Numbered from the stretch's first letter, positions 1-7,733 are shown. The stretch is 13,681 nt of DNA from Hyphomicrobiaceae bacterium (GCA_028285025.1 JANQQH010000497.1:1-13681), one strand, 5' to 3'. Made by a program: numbers and translations. Notes: generated by a model from the sequence alone, not told the origin.

Positions 1-18
1 TAAGTTTTGACTTCAACG

Positions 19-43
19 AGAGGTAAAAAAGAGGTAAAAAAAT
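19..43 (-). terminator. T-tracts downstream of tRNA-Cys (tandem 11-mer)
   Basis: Directly after the encoded CCA, the minus strand has two T runs (7 and 6 T) separated by ACCTC. On the plus strand this is GAGGTAAAAAA repeated twice (20-30 and 31-41). Paired U-runs immediately after a structured tRNA may serve to terminate transcription. There is no separate hairpin, so the call is tentative. Confidence 0.3.
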
Positions 44-117
44 TGGTGGCCACACCCGGAATCGAACCGGGGTACACGGATTTGCAATCCGCTGCGTCAC
101 CACTCCGCCATGTGGCC
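44..117 (-). tRNA. tRNA-Cys (GCA)
   Basis: Reading the minus strand from 117 to 44 gives a full cloverleaf. The acceptor stem GGCCACA pairs with TGTGGCC, the anticodon stem closes a TTGCAAA loop, and the T stem CCCGG/CCGGG encloses TTCGATT. The anticodon GCA lies at 83-85, so the tRNA reads UGC/UGU cysteine codons. The discriminator is A at 47 and the 3' CCA is encoded in the DNA at 44-46. The length with CCA is 74 nt, normal for tRNA-Cys. No base breaks a stem, so it should be functional. Confidence 0.97.
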
Positions 118-143
118 CTTATCTCAAAAAATGTGAGAAGCAC

Positions 144-173
144 ACCTAATCCTTTTGTTATAGGTTTTGTCAA
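144..173 (-). promoter_or_regulatory. possible promoter of tRNA-Cys
   Basis: On the minus strand a perfect -35 box TTGACA lies at 173-168, about 50 nt upstream of the mature tRNA 5' end. At the expected 16-18 nt spacing there is only a poor -10 (GATTAG or ATTAGG, around 145-151). The position suits a tRNA leader of about 20 nt. Only the -35 is convincing. Confidence 0.35.
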
Positions 174-330
174 TGATTTTTTTAGCCTCTTTGGTGTGAA
201 TTTTTACTTGCGTGGGGATATGTCGCCTTTTCTTGCAACTCGCCATCGGTTACTTTATGTCCTACTTTTTAGATCGAGTCGTTTGTTTGCGGACTGGTCC
301 ATGCGTGGACTATTGTTTAGTGAGGGTGTT

Positions 331-1002
331 ATGGCAGATTATGCAGCTTTAAGACGCAATATGGTGGATTGCCAATTGCGCCCAAATGACATTACAGATT
401 TACGTATTTTAGGCGCTATGGACCAAATTCCCAGAGAGGCGTTTGTTCCAGATCATTTAAAATCGCTTGCCTATGCAGATCGCGAAATTGAGCTGGTTGG
501 GCGCCATGAAAGCCGCGGCCCACGGTTTATGGTCACTCCTTTGACCTTGGCTAAATTGGTGCAGATGGCAGACCTTAAGCGGGATGACTTTGTTTTAGAT
601 GTTGGTTGTCTAGCTGGTTATTCTTCAGCTGTTTTGGCCGATTTGGCGGGTTCTGTGGTGGCCGTTGAAACTGTGCCTGAATTTGTTAAGCAAGCTTCCC
701 AAACTTTAAGCGATTTGCAGATTATGAATGTGGCGGTTGTCGAAGGGGGCTTGGCGCAGGGTCAAGCTGGGCAAGGGCCTTATGATGTGATCTTGATCAA
801 TGGTGCCGTTGAAACTGTTTCTAAAGACTTGCTTGAGCAGCTTAAAGATGGTGGTAGGCTTGTGACTGTGGTGATCGAAGAGGGCTTTGGGCGGGCAACT
901 AGTTTTGTTCGCACCGGCGGTGTTGTCTCGAATGCGAGAAATGGTGATTTATCTGCCCCTTTGTTGGCTGAATTTACTGCTAATGAAGAATTTGCTCTCT
1001 AA
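331..1002 (+). CDS. protein-L-isoaspartate O-methyltransferase family protein (divergent)
   Basis: A 223-residue Rossmann-fold SAM-dependent methyltransferase, probably cytoplasmic. Motif I is at residues 87-98 (FVLDVGCLAGYS), the acidic ribose-binding residue is E113, and the DVILING strand is at 152-158. The N-terminal MVDCQLR and PREAFVP patterns are typical of the PIMT relatives seen in alphaproteobacteria. True PIMT repairs isoaspartyl residues. This protein has RFMVTPLTLAKL (65-76) where classical PIMT has its ISxP substrate motif, and CLAG in place of TGSG in motif I, so repair activity is uncertain. Start choice: the frame is open further upstream through the antisense of the tRNA, but ATG 331 has a GAGGG Shine-Dalgarno at 322-326 and matches the family N-terminus. 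ATG 301 is an in-frame alternative. In relatives this gene often precedes a TolC-type gene; here mrcA follows. Confidence 0.85.
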   Translation: MADYAALRRNMVDCQLRPNDITDLRILGAMDQIPREAFVPDHLKSLAYADREIELVGRHESRGPRFMVTPLTLAKLVQMADLKRDDFVLDVGCLAGYSSAVLADLAGSVVAVETVPEFVKQASQTLSDLQIMNVAVVEGGLAQGQAGQGPYDVILINGAVETVSKDLLEQLKDGGRLVTVVIEEGFGRATSFVRTGGVVSNARNGDLSAPLLAEFTANEEFAL

Positions 1003-1293
1003 ATTCAATAGATTTTAGGATTCTGCGTGAAATTTGGGGACTTTTGGCCACAAAGACCATTTTTTGGGCCTGATTTATTGTAAAATCTGGTTAAGCCACT
1101 TAATTAACAAAAATTATGCTTAGAGCATGCTTAAGTGATTTTGTATTCGTTCGTTTGACTGTTTTAGAGTTGCCAAATGGATTTTGTCTTAATGCTCAAT
1201 AAGAGTTAGCGTGAATTTTGGGTTCACTTTAAGCTAAAAACTATATAGAAAATAATTGCTTTAGGTTGTTTTCTTCAAGAGGTTTGTTAAACA
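1003..1293. other. intergenic region before mrcA
   Basis: AT-rich, with no gene that I can support. It holds an inverted repeat CACTTAA (1097-1103) / TTAAGTG (1131-1137), with a GCATGC core inside the spacer. A TATATA box at 1242-1247 lies 18 nt after a weak TTGGGT and could be part of the mrcA promoter. A modest Shine-Dalgarno (AAGAGG, 1277-1282) precedes the mrcA ATG by 11 nt. Confidence 0.4.
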
Positions 1294-3954
1294 ATGTCTT
1301 CGCCCCCTCCTCATCATCCCTATCAAGGCCGCATGAGACAACAGCCTATGTCGACTGCCGGGATGCGGCGCTCTGGGCGCAATATGGGCCCGCGGCGGCC
1401 AATGGGTGGCCCGCCTGCCAAAAAGCCAAAACGCAAGGGTAGCTGGGTTCTCAAGCTGGTGGGCTTTTTATTTACTGCTGCTTGTATTGGTTTTTTTGCT
1501 GTCTCGGGGGCTGTGGCCTATTATGTATGGGACGTCACCAAAGATTTGCCTGATTATGAAGTGTTGGCAAAGTATGAACCGCCTGTGATGACGCGGATCC
1601 ATGCCAATGATGGCAACTTAATTGCTGAGTATGCGCAAGAGCGGCGGATCTATGTGCCGATTAATGCCATTCCAGATAAAATTATCCAAGCCTTTTTGTC
1701 TGCTGAAGATAAGGATTTCTTTGAACATGATGGCCTAGATTATAAAGGCATTATGAGGGCCGTGATTACCAATATCAAAATTTTGGTGAGTAAAAGCGGG
1801 AAGCGGATGATTGGTGCCTCGACCATCACTCAGCAGGTGGCCAAGAATTTTTTGTTGACCAATGATCGCAATATCGACCGTAAAATTAAAGAAGCTGTTT
1901 TGGCCCGCCGGATTGAGCGGGCTTTTACCAAAGAGCAAATCCTTGAGCTTTATTTGAATGAAATCTTTTTTGGGCTGCGCTCGCATGGGATTGCGGCGGC
2001 CGCGTTGAATTATTTTGGTAAGTCTTTAGAAGAAATCACTTTGGCGGAAGCGGCTTACCTGGCCTCTTTGCCCAAAGCGCCGAATAACTATCATCCTTTC
2101 AGGCACCGTAAGCGGGCGATCACGCGGCGTAATTGGGTGCTTTCACGTATGGCCACAAATGGTTTTATCAGCGAAAAGCAAGCAAAAGAGGCAATTGGTA
2201 GCCCTTTTAAAGTTAACCCGCGTCCGTTTGGGGCCCAAATTTTGGCGGGTGAATTTTTTGCTGAAGGTGTGCGGCGCTCTTTATTAAGTGAATTTGGCCA
2301 GAAAAAATTGTACGGGGGTGGGTTATCTGTGCGTACAACCCTTGACCCTGATTTGCAACGTAAGGCCAAACGAGCGCTGGTGAATGGCTTGGTCAAGTAT
2401 GATCAAACCCATGGATGGCGCGGGCCAGTTGAAACACTTGAATTAAAAGAGGACGATGATTGGGGCTTGGCTTTGGCCAAAGTGGAAGGCTTGAGAGATG
2501 TTCACCCTTGGCGGTTGGCTGTTGTTCTTAAGGTTGGTGCTCAAAAGGCCACTATAGGTTTGCAACCTAAAATTTTGGTTTCTGGCCGGGTGGATAGCAA
2601 GCGCGAACTGGGTGAAATTGCGCTTGAGAATATGAAATGGGCGCGCAAGAATTTGGGAGAGACCAAATATGGCGACCCTAAATTAGGCAAAGCCCTTAAA
2701 GCTGTGGGTGATGTTCTGTCTGTAGGCGAGGTGGTTTATGTCTCGCCAATGAAAACTGAGGTTGCCAGTACCAGTAAGGTTGTTGATGGTGTTGAAGCGG
2801 TGCCATTAGCAAAATGGCGGTTGCAACAAATTCCTGAAGTTGAAGGGGCCATTGTGGTTATGGACCCGCACCGTGGGCGGGTGAAAGCGCTTGTGGGTGG
2901 TTTTAGTTTTGATGATAGCCAGTTTGACCGGGCCAGTCAGGCCAAGCGCCAGCCAGGTTCCGCGTTTAAACCATTTATATATGGGGCTGCGCTTGATAAT
3001 GGTTATACCCCGTCAAGCGTCGTGCTTGACGGGCCGGTTGCCATTGATCAGGGCAATGGGCAAGGCATTTGGCGGCCTAAAAATTATGGTGGCAAGTTTA
3101 ATGGGCCTTCTACTTTGCGCATAGGTATTGAAAAATCTCGTAACTTGATGACAGTGCGTTTGGCGCAAGATATGGGCATGCCGCTAATCACGGAATATGC
3201 GCGCCGGTTTGGTATTTATGATAATTTACTGCCTGTGTTGTCGATGTCTTTGGGTGCTGGTGAAACGACTTTGTTGCGATTAACGACGGCTTATTGCATG
3301 TTGGCCAATGGCGGTAAAAAAGTGAATGCGACGTTGATTGATCGCATTCAGGACCGCTATGGTAAAACGGTTTGGAGCCATGATGCGGCCACGTGTGAGG
3401 GTTGTGTGCAGGCTGATTGGAGCCAACAACAAGAACCCCAATTAACTGATTTGCGTGAACAAATTATCGACCCGCATACCGCCTATCAAATTACCTCGAT
3501 GTTAGAAGGTGTTGTGTTACGCGGGACGGCACGCAAGGCCATGCAAGGTTTGCCAATACCCGTGGCTGGTAAAACGGGCACGACCAATGAAGCACGAGAT
3601 GCTTGGTTTGTCGGCTTTACACCAGACCTGGTTGTGGGTGTGTTTGTTGGGCATGATGTGCCTCGCCCGCTTGGGCGTAAAGCCACTGGCGGTGGGTTGG
3701 CGGCGCCGATCTTTAAAGAGTTTATTATGGCCGCCTTGGGGCAGAAGCCGGCCATTCCATTTCGTATTCCGCCTGGTATTCAGCTTATTCCAATTAATTC
3801 AAAAAGTGGTTTGCGCGCCTCTGGTGGGCCAGACACCATTATGGAAGCTTTTAAGCCTATGAATGGGCCGCCTGATGCCTCTTCAATTATTTATGATGAT
3901 CCCAGCATCTTTGTGCCAGAAACCGATCGCCAATTGGATTCAGGGTTTTACTAG
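1294..3954 (+). CDS. mrcA: penicillin-binding protein 1A (bifunctional class A PBP)
   Basis: An 886-residue inner-membrane peptidoglycan synthase that polymerises lipid II and cross-links stem peptides in the periplasm. A Pro/Gly/Arg-rich cytoplasmic tail (1-49) precedes one membrane anchor (about 51-77). The GT51 glycosyltransferase domain (about 95-270) has the catalytic E138 in EDKDFFEHDG, GASTITQQ (174-181) and the KEAVLARRIE motif (199-208). An intermediate insert (about 370-510) probably holds the OB-like domain. The transpeptidase has nucleophile S556 in SAFK, SRN at 615-617 and KTGT at 760-763. All catalytic residues are present. A periplasmic CEGC pair (C701, C704) lies just before the KTGT region; I recall a similar pair in other alphaproteobacterial PBP1A proteins. 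The length is usual for the family. The mrcA-prfB order is common in alphaproteobacteria. ATG 1294 is taken as the start; later Met residues at 14, 19 and 24 cannot be excluded. Confidence 0.97.
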   Translation: MSSPPPHHPYQGRMRQQPMSTAGMRRSGRNMGPRRPMGGPPAKKPKRKGSWVLKLVGFLFTAACIGFFAVSGAVAYYVWDVTKDLPDYEVLAKYEPPVMTRIHANDGNLIAEYAQERRIYVPINAIPDKIIQAFLSAEDKDFFEHDGLDYKGIMRAVITNIKILVSKSGKRMIGASTITQQVAKNFLLTNDRNIDRKIKEAVLARRIERAFTKEQILELYLNEIFFGLRSHGIAAAALNYFGKSLEEITLAEAAYLASLPKAPNNYHPFRHRKRAITRRNWVLSRMATNGFISEKQAKEAIGSPFKVNPRPFGAQILAGEFFAEGVRRSLLSEFGQKKLYGGGLSVRTTLDPDLQRKAKRALVNGLVKYDQTHGWRGPVETLELKEDDDWGLALAKVEGLRDVHPWRLAVVLKVGAQKATIGLQPKILVSGRVDSKRELGEIALENMKWARKNLGETKYGDPKLGKALKAVGDVLSVGEVVYVSPMKTEVASTSKVVDGVEAVPLAKWRLQQIPEVEGAIVVMDPHRGRVKALVGGFSFDDSQFDRASQAKRQPGSAFKPFIYGAALDNGYTPSSVVLDGPVAIDQGNGQGIWRPKNYGGKFNGPSTLRIGIEKSRNLMTVRLAQDMGMPLITEYARRFGIYDNLLPVLSMSLGAGETTLLRLTTAYCMLANGGKKVNATLIDRIQDRYGKTVWSHDAATCEGCVQADWSQQQEPQLTDLREQIIDPHTAYQITSMLEGVVLRGTARKAMQGLPIPVAGKTGTTNEARDAWFVGFTPDLVVGVFVGHDVPRPLGRKATGGGLAAPIFKEFIMAALGQKPAIPFRIPPGIQLIPINSKSGLRASGGPDTIMEAFKPMNGPPDASSIIYDDPSIFVPETDRQLDSGFY

Positions 3955-3982
3955 GTTAGTTTTTTGTCTCACGGGCGATGGC

Positions 3983-4060
3983 TTCTTTTGTGGCGCTTTG
4001 GATGCCCACCAGCAACCGCGATTCTTTAGTGGCGCTTCGGATGCCCACCAGCAACCGCGC
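3983..4060. repeat. two-copy 39-bp tandem repeat
   Basis: Unit 1 (3983-4021) and unit 2 (4022-4060) match at 36 of 39 positions. They differ at 3989/4028 (T/A), 4000/4039 (T/C) and the last base. The shared core GATGCCCACCAGCAACCGCG is GC-rich, unlike the flanking DNA. The second copy runs straight into a potential hairpin. It looks like the end of a dispersed intergenic repeat rather than coding sequence, but only genome-wide comparison can show that. Confidence 0.85.
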
Positions 4061-4113
4061 TAGGCAGCGGGCTCTCCTACGGGCGGCCCTAAGAACCGGG
4101 TGCCTGTCAGCGC
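4057..4113. other. potential hairpin attached to the tandem repeat
   Basis: Nested complementary arms are visible. GCGCT (4057-4061) pairs with AGCGC (4109-4113). AGGCA (4062-4066) pairs with TGCCT (4101-4105), with a 3-nt bulge GTC between the two 3' arms. GGGC (4069-4072) pairs with GCCC (4086-4089). The arms are collinear, so one 57-nt stem-loop can form on either strand. It may be a REP-like element, a processing site or an mrcA 3' structure. It lacks a U-tail, so it is not a standard terminator. Confidence 0.5.
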
Positions 4114-4292
4114 TATGTCCGTATTCTGAAGAAGAACACTCCCTTTTTCCAGATCTGAATTTTGGTTCTATGTTTTATGAATCCATAAAAAGCAACATGC
4201 TCTAGCGTTGCGAGAGTGAATTCCAACTTGACTTCATGAGCTTAGCCAGACAAAAGAATGTTATGTTTTTTGCAATTCTTTAAGAGGGATTT

Positions 4293-5424
4293 ATGCGCGC
4301 GGAAGCTCAGCTTTTAGTCAATCAGATCACAGAGTCTTTGTCTTTGCTTCGGAGGCATCTTTGACCCTGAACAAGCGCAAGCCCGTTTAGATGAATTAAA
4401 CGAAAGGGCTGAAGATTCTGACCTGTGGAACAACCCACAAGAAGCGCAGCGTTTAATGAAAGAGCGCCAAAGATTAGATGGGGCGCTGTCTTCCTTTCAA
4501 AAATTAGAGCAAGAGCTGGCCGACCAGATAGAGCTGATTGAGCTGGGTGAGGCTGAAGGTGATGATGAGGTTGTTGCTGAGGCGGAGGCTTGTCTGGATA
4601 GTCTGGCCAAAAATGCTCAGCAGCGCGAAGTTGAGACCCTGCTTTCAGGTGAAGTGGATGGCAATGATTGCTATTTAGAAATTCATGCCGGGGCCGGGGG
4701 AACGGAGAGCCAAGACTGGGCTGAAATGCTGTTTCGCATGTATATGCGATGGGCAGAAAATAAAGGCTTTAAAGTTGAAATTTCTGGTACCAATGCGGGG
4801 GATGAGGCAGGGTTAAAATCTGCCACTATTTTGGTGAAGGGTGAGAATGCCTATGGTTTGTTGAAAACCGAATCTGGCGTTCATCGTTTGGTGCGCATCT
4901 CCCCGTTTGATTCAAATGCGCGGCGTCACACCAGTTTTTCTTCCATTTGGGTTTTCCCTGTTATTGATGATGATATTGAGATTGAAATTGATGAGTCCGA
5001 TTGCCGGGTGGATACGTATCGGGCCAGTGGGGCTGGTGGGCAGCATGTGAACACCACTGACAGTGCGGTGCGCATCACGCACCAACCAACAGGTATTGTG
5101 GTGCAGTGTCAATCTCAACGCTCGCAACACAAAAACCGGGCTGAGGCCTGGAAAATGTTGCGTGCCCGGCTGTATGAAAAAGAGCTGCAAGAGCGTGAGG
5201 AAAAGGCACAAGCAGAAGCCTCGCAAAAAGGGGCCATTGGTTGGGGGCATCAGATCCGCTCTTATGTGTTGCAGCCTTACCAGATGGTGAAAGATTTGCG
5301 CACAGGGGTTGAGAGCACCAATCCGTCTGCAGTGTTAGATGGCGCGCTTGATCCCTTTATTGAAGCGGCCCTGGCGCAGCGTGTGCACGGCGGGGGTGCT
5401 GTTGAGGTGGAGGATTTGGATTAA
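4293..5424 (+). CDS. prfB: peptide chain release factor 2, with programmed +1 frameshift
   Basis: RF2 reads UGA and UAA stop codons on the ribosome and triggers peptide release. Translation starts at ATG 4293 (AAGAGGGA Shine-Dalgarno, 4282-4289), runs 23 codons to CTT 4359-4361 and meets in-frame TGA 4362-4364. Skipping T4362 puts the ribosome in the +1 frame at GAC 4363, which continues to TAA 5424. The joined product is 376 residues, the family length. In it the SPF stop-codon recognition motif is at 203-205 and the catalytic GGQ at 248-250, within [12 protein letters not shown]. coli RF2 has these at about 205-207 and 250-252. The helical N-terminal domain (about 1-110) is complete only when the upstream part is included. 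Starting at ATG 4456 would lose 54 residues. The frameshift gives autoregulation: low RF2 slows UGA termination and favours the shift. It lies downstream of mrcA and converges on the ABC-F gene. Confidence 0.97.
4351..4365 (+). promoter_or_regulatory. prfB +1 recoding site
   Basis: A Shine-Dalgarno-like GGAGG (4351-4355), three spacer bases, then CTT TGA C (4359-4365). This is the canonical RF2 frameshift arrangement: internal SD, slippery CTT, weakly terminating TGA followed by C. It sits at codon 24, as in E. coli prfB where the stop is codon 26. Both reading frames around it encode RF2-like sequence. Confidence 0.96.
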
Positions 5425-5551
5425 ATCCTATAAGGTGATTGTTTCCCTCTTTCATGTTCTTTTTAGCTGTTAGATAAGCTTTGTTCTGACCATCGTTATT
5501 GGAAGAACGTGATATGGGCAAAGGGTTGGTTGAATAAAGCCTCGTTCAGGA

Positions 5552-7450
5552 TTAGGTTTGAGGGCTTTCTAATTGTTCGTGTTTTTCAAGCCATATTTCT
5601 TCGTTTTGCTCAAGTTCGCTTTGCAGTTGCCCGCGCTCCATACTGAGTTGTTTGGCCAGCTCTGGCTCTGTTTCATAAATGGTCATATCGCCCAGTTTGG
5701 TATCAATCTCAGTAATCTGTTTTTGCAAGCTTTCCATTTTGGCTTCCAGGGTTTTGATCTCTTTGCGCAAAGGGGCCAGTTGGGCGCGTTGCTGTGCGGC
5801 TAGGCGGCGTTCTTCTTGGCGGTTTAGTTTGGGTTTGGCGGCGTCAGCTTCATTTTCTTTGGATTGTTTGCGTTTCTCTTTGCCTTTGCGTTGGGCCAGG
5901 AGGTGTTCACGGTAGCTTTCTAGGTCTTCCTCATAGGGGGTGACGGTGCCGTTTTCTACCAGCCAGAGGCGTTCTACGCAGGCTTCGATTAAGTGCCTGT
6001 CGTGTGAGATAATGATGATGGCCCCATCATAATTGTTCAGGGCCTGGATGAGGGCCTGGCAACTGTCAACGTCTAAGTGGTTGGTGGGTTCGTCTAGGAT
6101 CATTAGGTTGGGGCCGTGAAAGCTGGCCAGGGCAAACAAGAGCCGGGCTTTTTCCCCGCCGGAGAGGTTGGCGGCTTTTGTGTCGGCCTTGTCAGGGCCA
6201 AAGCCGATGGCGGCGCATTTGGCTCTTTTTTGGGCTTCGGTTGCTTCTTCCATTCGTTCAGCAATGTGATCATAGGGGGAGGCTTTGGGGTTTAGCTCGT
6301 CCAGTTGGTGTTGGGCAAAATAGCCAATGTTGCATTTTTTGGAGCTTTTCTTAAAGCCAGATAAGGGCTTTAAGTTTCCTGTGAGCAGTTTGGCCAGGGT
6401 TGATTTGCCGTTGCCATTGGCGCCTAACAAGCCAATGCGGTCATCAATATCTATGCGCAAATTCAGGTCTCTTAGCACTGGGGTTTGCTCATAGCCAACA
6501 GTGACTTCATCCAGGCGGATGAGGGGGTTGCCAAGTTTGACGTTTGGGTCAGGAAATAAAAAGGGGGCGACCCGATCTTCCATTTGCATGGCGATGGGTT
6601 TCATTTTTTCCAAGACCTTTAAGCGTGATTGGGCTTGTTTGGCTTTGGTGGCTTTGGCGCGAAAGCGATCAACAAAACTTTCCAGGCGGCGGCGGTCATC
6701 GTCTTGTTTCTTTTTCATTGATAATTGCAAACGCTGTTGTTCGCGCCGGACTTGTTCGAACTGATCATAGCCTCCGGTATATAAAGAGAGCTTTTGATTG
6801 GACAGGTGCAAGATGTGACCAACCGCTTTGTTCAGCAGGTCACGGTTGTGACTGACCATAAGCACGGTATGGGGGTAGTTTTGTAAAAATTGTTCAAGCC
6901 ATAAGGTGCCTTCTAAATCGAGATAGTTGGAGGGCTCGTCCAGCAACAAAATGTCAGGGGCGGCAAACAGAGCGGCGGCCAAGGCCACCCGCATGCGCCA
7001 CCCGCCGGAAAAGTCACTGGCCGGGCGTTGTTGAGCGTTCTGGTCAAAGCCAAGGCCAGCAAGAATGATGGCCGCGCGCGCTGGGGCTGAATGGGCGTCA
7101 ATATCAACCAGGCGCAATTGAATGTCACTGATGCGGGTGGGATCGGTGGCGCCCTCAGATTCTTTCAAAAGGCTCGCGCGTTCAAGGTCTGCGGCTAAGA
7201 CGATGTCAATCAATGGCTCTTGGCCGGCTGGCACTTCTTGCGCTACATGGCCAATGGTGACGTTTTTCGGCCAACTGATAGAGCCGTCATCGGCGGGTAG
7301 TTCGCCGGTGATCAATTTTAACAGGGTGGTTTTGCCTGTGCCGTTGCGTCCGACGATGCCAACTTTATGACCTGGTGGGATGGCGATGCTGGCATCTTCA
7401 ATAAGCAGGCGGCCCTCTATGCGAAAGGTGAGATTGTTAATGTGCAGCAT
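5552..7450 (-). CDS. yheS: ABC-F family ATPase, YheS type
   Basis: A 632-residue soluble protein with two ABC nucleotide-binding domains and no membrane segment. ABC-F proteins bind the ribosomal E site and act on stalled or problematic translation. NBD1 has Walker A GRNGTGKT (34-41), signature SGGW (148-151), Walker B with E172 and H-loop H201. The linker (about 240-285) contains RFRAKATKAKQAQSR, the hallmark P-site tether, very like E. coli YheS. NBD2 has GANGNGKS (343-350), SGGEK (430-434), catalytic E454 and H483. A charged C-terminal coiled coil spans about 540-628. NBD1 reads DEPSNYLD where the family consensus is DEPTNHLD; NBD2 keeps the consensus. Length matches YheS (637 in E. coli). 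The start at 7450 has only a weak AGGA about 11 nt upstream. It is transcribed away from the SoxYZ-like gene and converges on prfB. An Uup- or EttA-type role is less likely given the linker and length. Confidence 0.95.
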   Translation of the reverse strand: MLHINNLTFRIEGRLLIEDASIAIPPGHKVGIVGRNGTGKTTLLKLITGELPADDGSISWPKNVTIGHVAQEVPAGQEPLIDIVLAADLERASLLKESEGATDPTRISDIQLRLVDIDAHSAPARAAIILAGLGFDQNAQQRPASDFSGGWRMRVALAAALFAAPDILLLDEPSNYLDLEGTLWLEQFLQNYPHTVLMVSHNRDLLNKAVGHILHLSNQKLSLYTGGYDQFEQVRREQQRLQLSMKKKQDDDRRRLESFVDRFRAKATKAKQAQSRLKVLEKMKPIAMQMEDRVAPFLFPDPNVKLGNPLIRLDEVTVGYEQTPVLRDLNLRIDIDDRIGLLGANGNGKSTLAKLLTGNLKPLSGFKKSSKKCNIGYFAQHQLDELNPKASPYDHIAERMEEATEAQKRAKCAAIGFGPDKADTKAANLSGGEKARLLFALASFHGPNLMILDEPTNHLDVDSCQALIQALNNYDGAIIIISHDRHLIEACVERLWLVENGTVTPYEEDLESYREHLLAQRKGKEKRKQSKENEADAAKPKLNRQEERRLAAQQRAQLAPLRKEIKTLEAKMESLQKQITEIDTKLGDMTIYETEPELAKQLSMERGQLQSELEQNEEIWLEKHEQLESPQT

Positions 7451-7524
7451 TTAAGAGGGCATCCTACAAAAAGGGTATAATTAATAGGTTTTGGGCTTAG
7501 AGGGATGATTTTTAGGGCAAAATC

Positions 7525-7548
7525 ACCAATTTTACAAAGGTTATTGGT
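7525..7548. promoter_or_regulatory. inverted repeat ACCAAT-N12-ATTGGT
   Basis: Six-base perfect arms (7525-7530 and 7543-7548) lie in the region between the divergent ABC-F and SoxYZ-like genes. The AT-rich spacer argues against a strong RNA hairpin, so it could be a dimeric regulator site. Position and symmetry are the only evidence. Confidence 0.3.
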
Positions 7549-7574
7549 AAAACAGCGGGAAATCGTATATAAAA

Positions 7575-7594
7575 TATCTACCAAAAGGTAGATA
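7575..7594. promoter_or_regulatory. perfect palindrome TATCTACC-AAAA-GGTAGATA
   Basis: Eight-base perfect arms (7575-7582, 7587-7594) around AAAA, in the divergent promoter region, about 140 bp upstream of the SoxYZ-like start and 125 bp upstream of the ABC-F start. It could be an operator or a short hairpin. No T-run follows on either strand, so it is not a standard terminator. Beyond this and the inverted repeat at 7525-7548, the 7451-7733 spacer shows nothing I can call. Confidence 0.45.
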
Positions 7595-7733
7595 AACCCT
7601 TACTAAAGGCAAATGGTAATTTTGTTTGTCTTTGAGTATGATTTCAAAAAGAACAAGAAATGTAAGCGTAAAAGTGGATAGATGATGTGTTAATTGGCTG
7701 TTCTGTTGTTGGGCATGGGGCAGACTTTTGAAT

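Larger units (their letters stand above)
3955..4292. other. mrcA-prfB spacer containing a repeat element
   Basis: This 338-bp spacer has two parts. About 3983-4113 is GC-rich, with a 39-bp tandem repeat followed by a foldable stretch (listed separately). About 4130-4292 is AT-rich leader sequence of prfB with no convincing sigma70 pair (TTGACT at 4228-4233 lacks a -10 at the right distance). A 75-codon open frame (3978-4205) crosses the repeat but has no good ribosome-binding site and I do not call it a gene. I see no clear terminator for mrcA. Confidence 0.5.

Noticed and set aside
7..330. Extension of the methyltransferase frame upstream to position 7
   Set aside because: This part runs antisense through the tRNA-Cys gene and does not resemble the family; ATG 331 has a good ribosome-binding site and the correct N-terminus.
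3983..4060. CRISPR-like repeat
   Set aside because: Only two copies, directly adjacent with no unique spacer between them, and no cas genes.
3978..4205. A 75-codon open frame across the tandem repeat
   Set aside because: No clear Shine-Dalgarno, low-complexity repeated peptide (MPTSNR twice), no recognisable family and another open frame on the same strand; it is best explained by the DNA repeat.
4456..4458. ATG 4456 as the prfB start
   Set aside because: RF2-like sequence continues upstream in frame to a canonical frameshift site and ATG 4293; starting here would truncate domain 1.
5535..5568. Inverted repeat AAAGCCTC / GAGGGCTTT as a terminator of the ABC-F gene
   Set aside because: The stem is imperfect, overlaps the last codons, has a long AT-rich loop and no proper T-run on the minus strand.
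7451..7465. Mini-ORF MPS-stop directly before the ABC-F ATG as a leader-peptide attenuator
   Set aside because: Three codons with no alternative hairpins or ribosome-binding site of its own; such a short frame is expected by chance.
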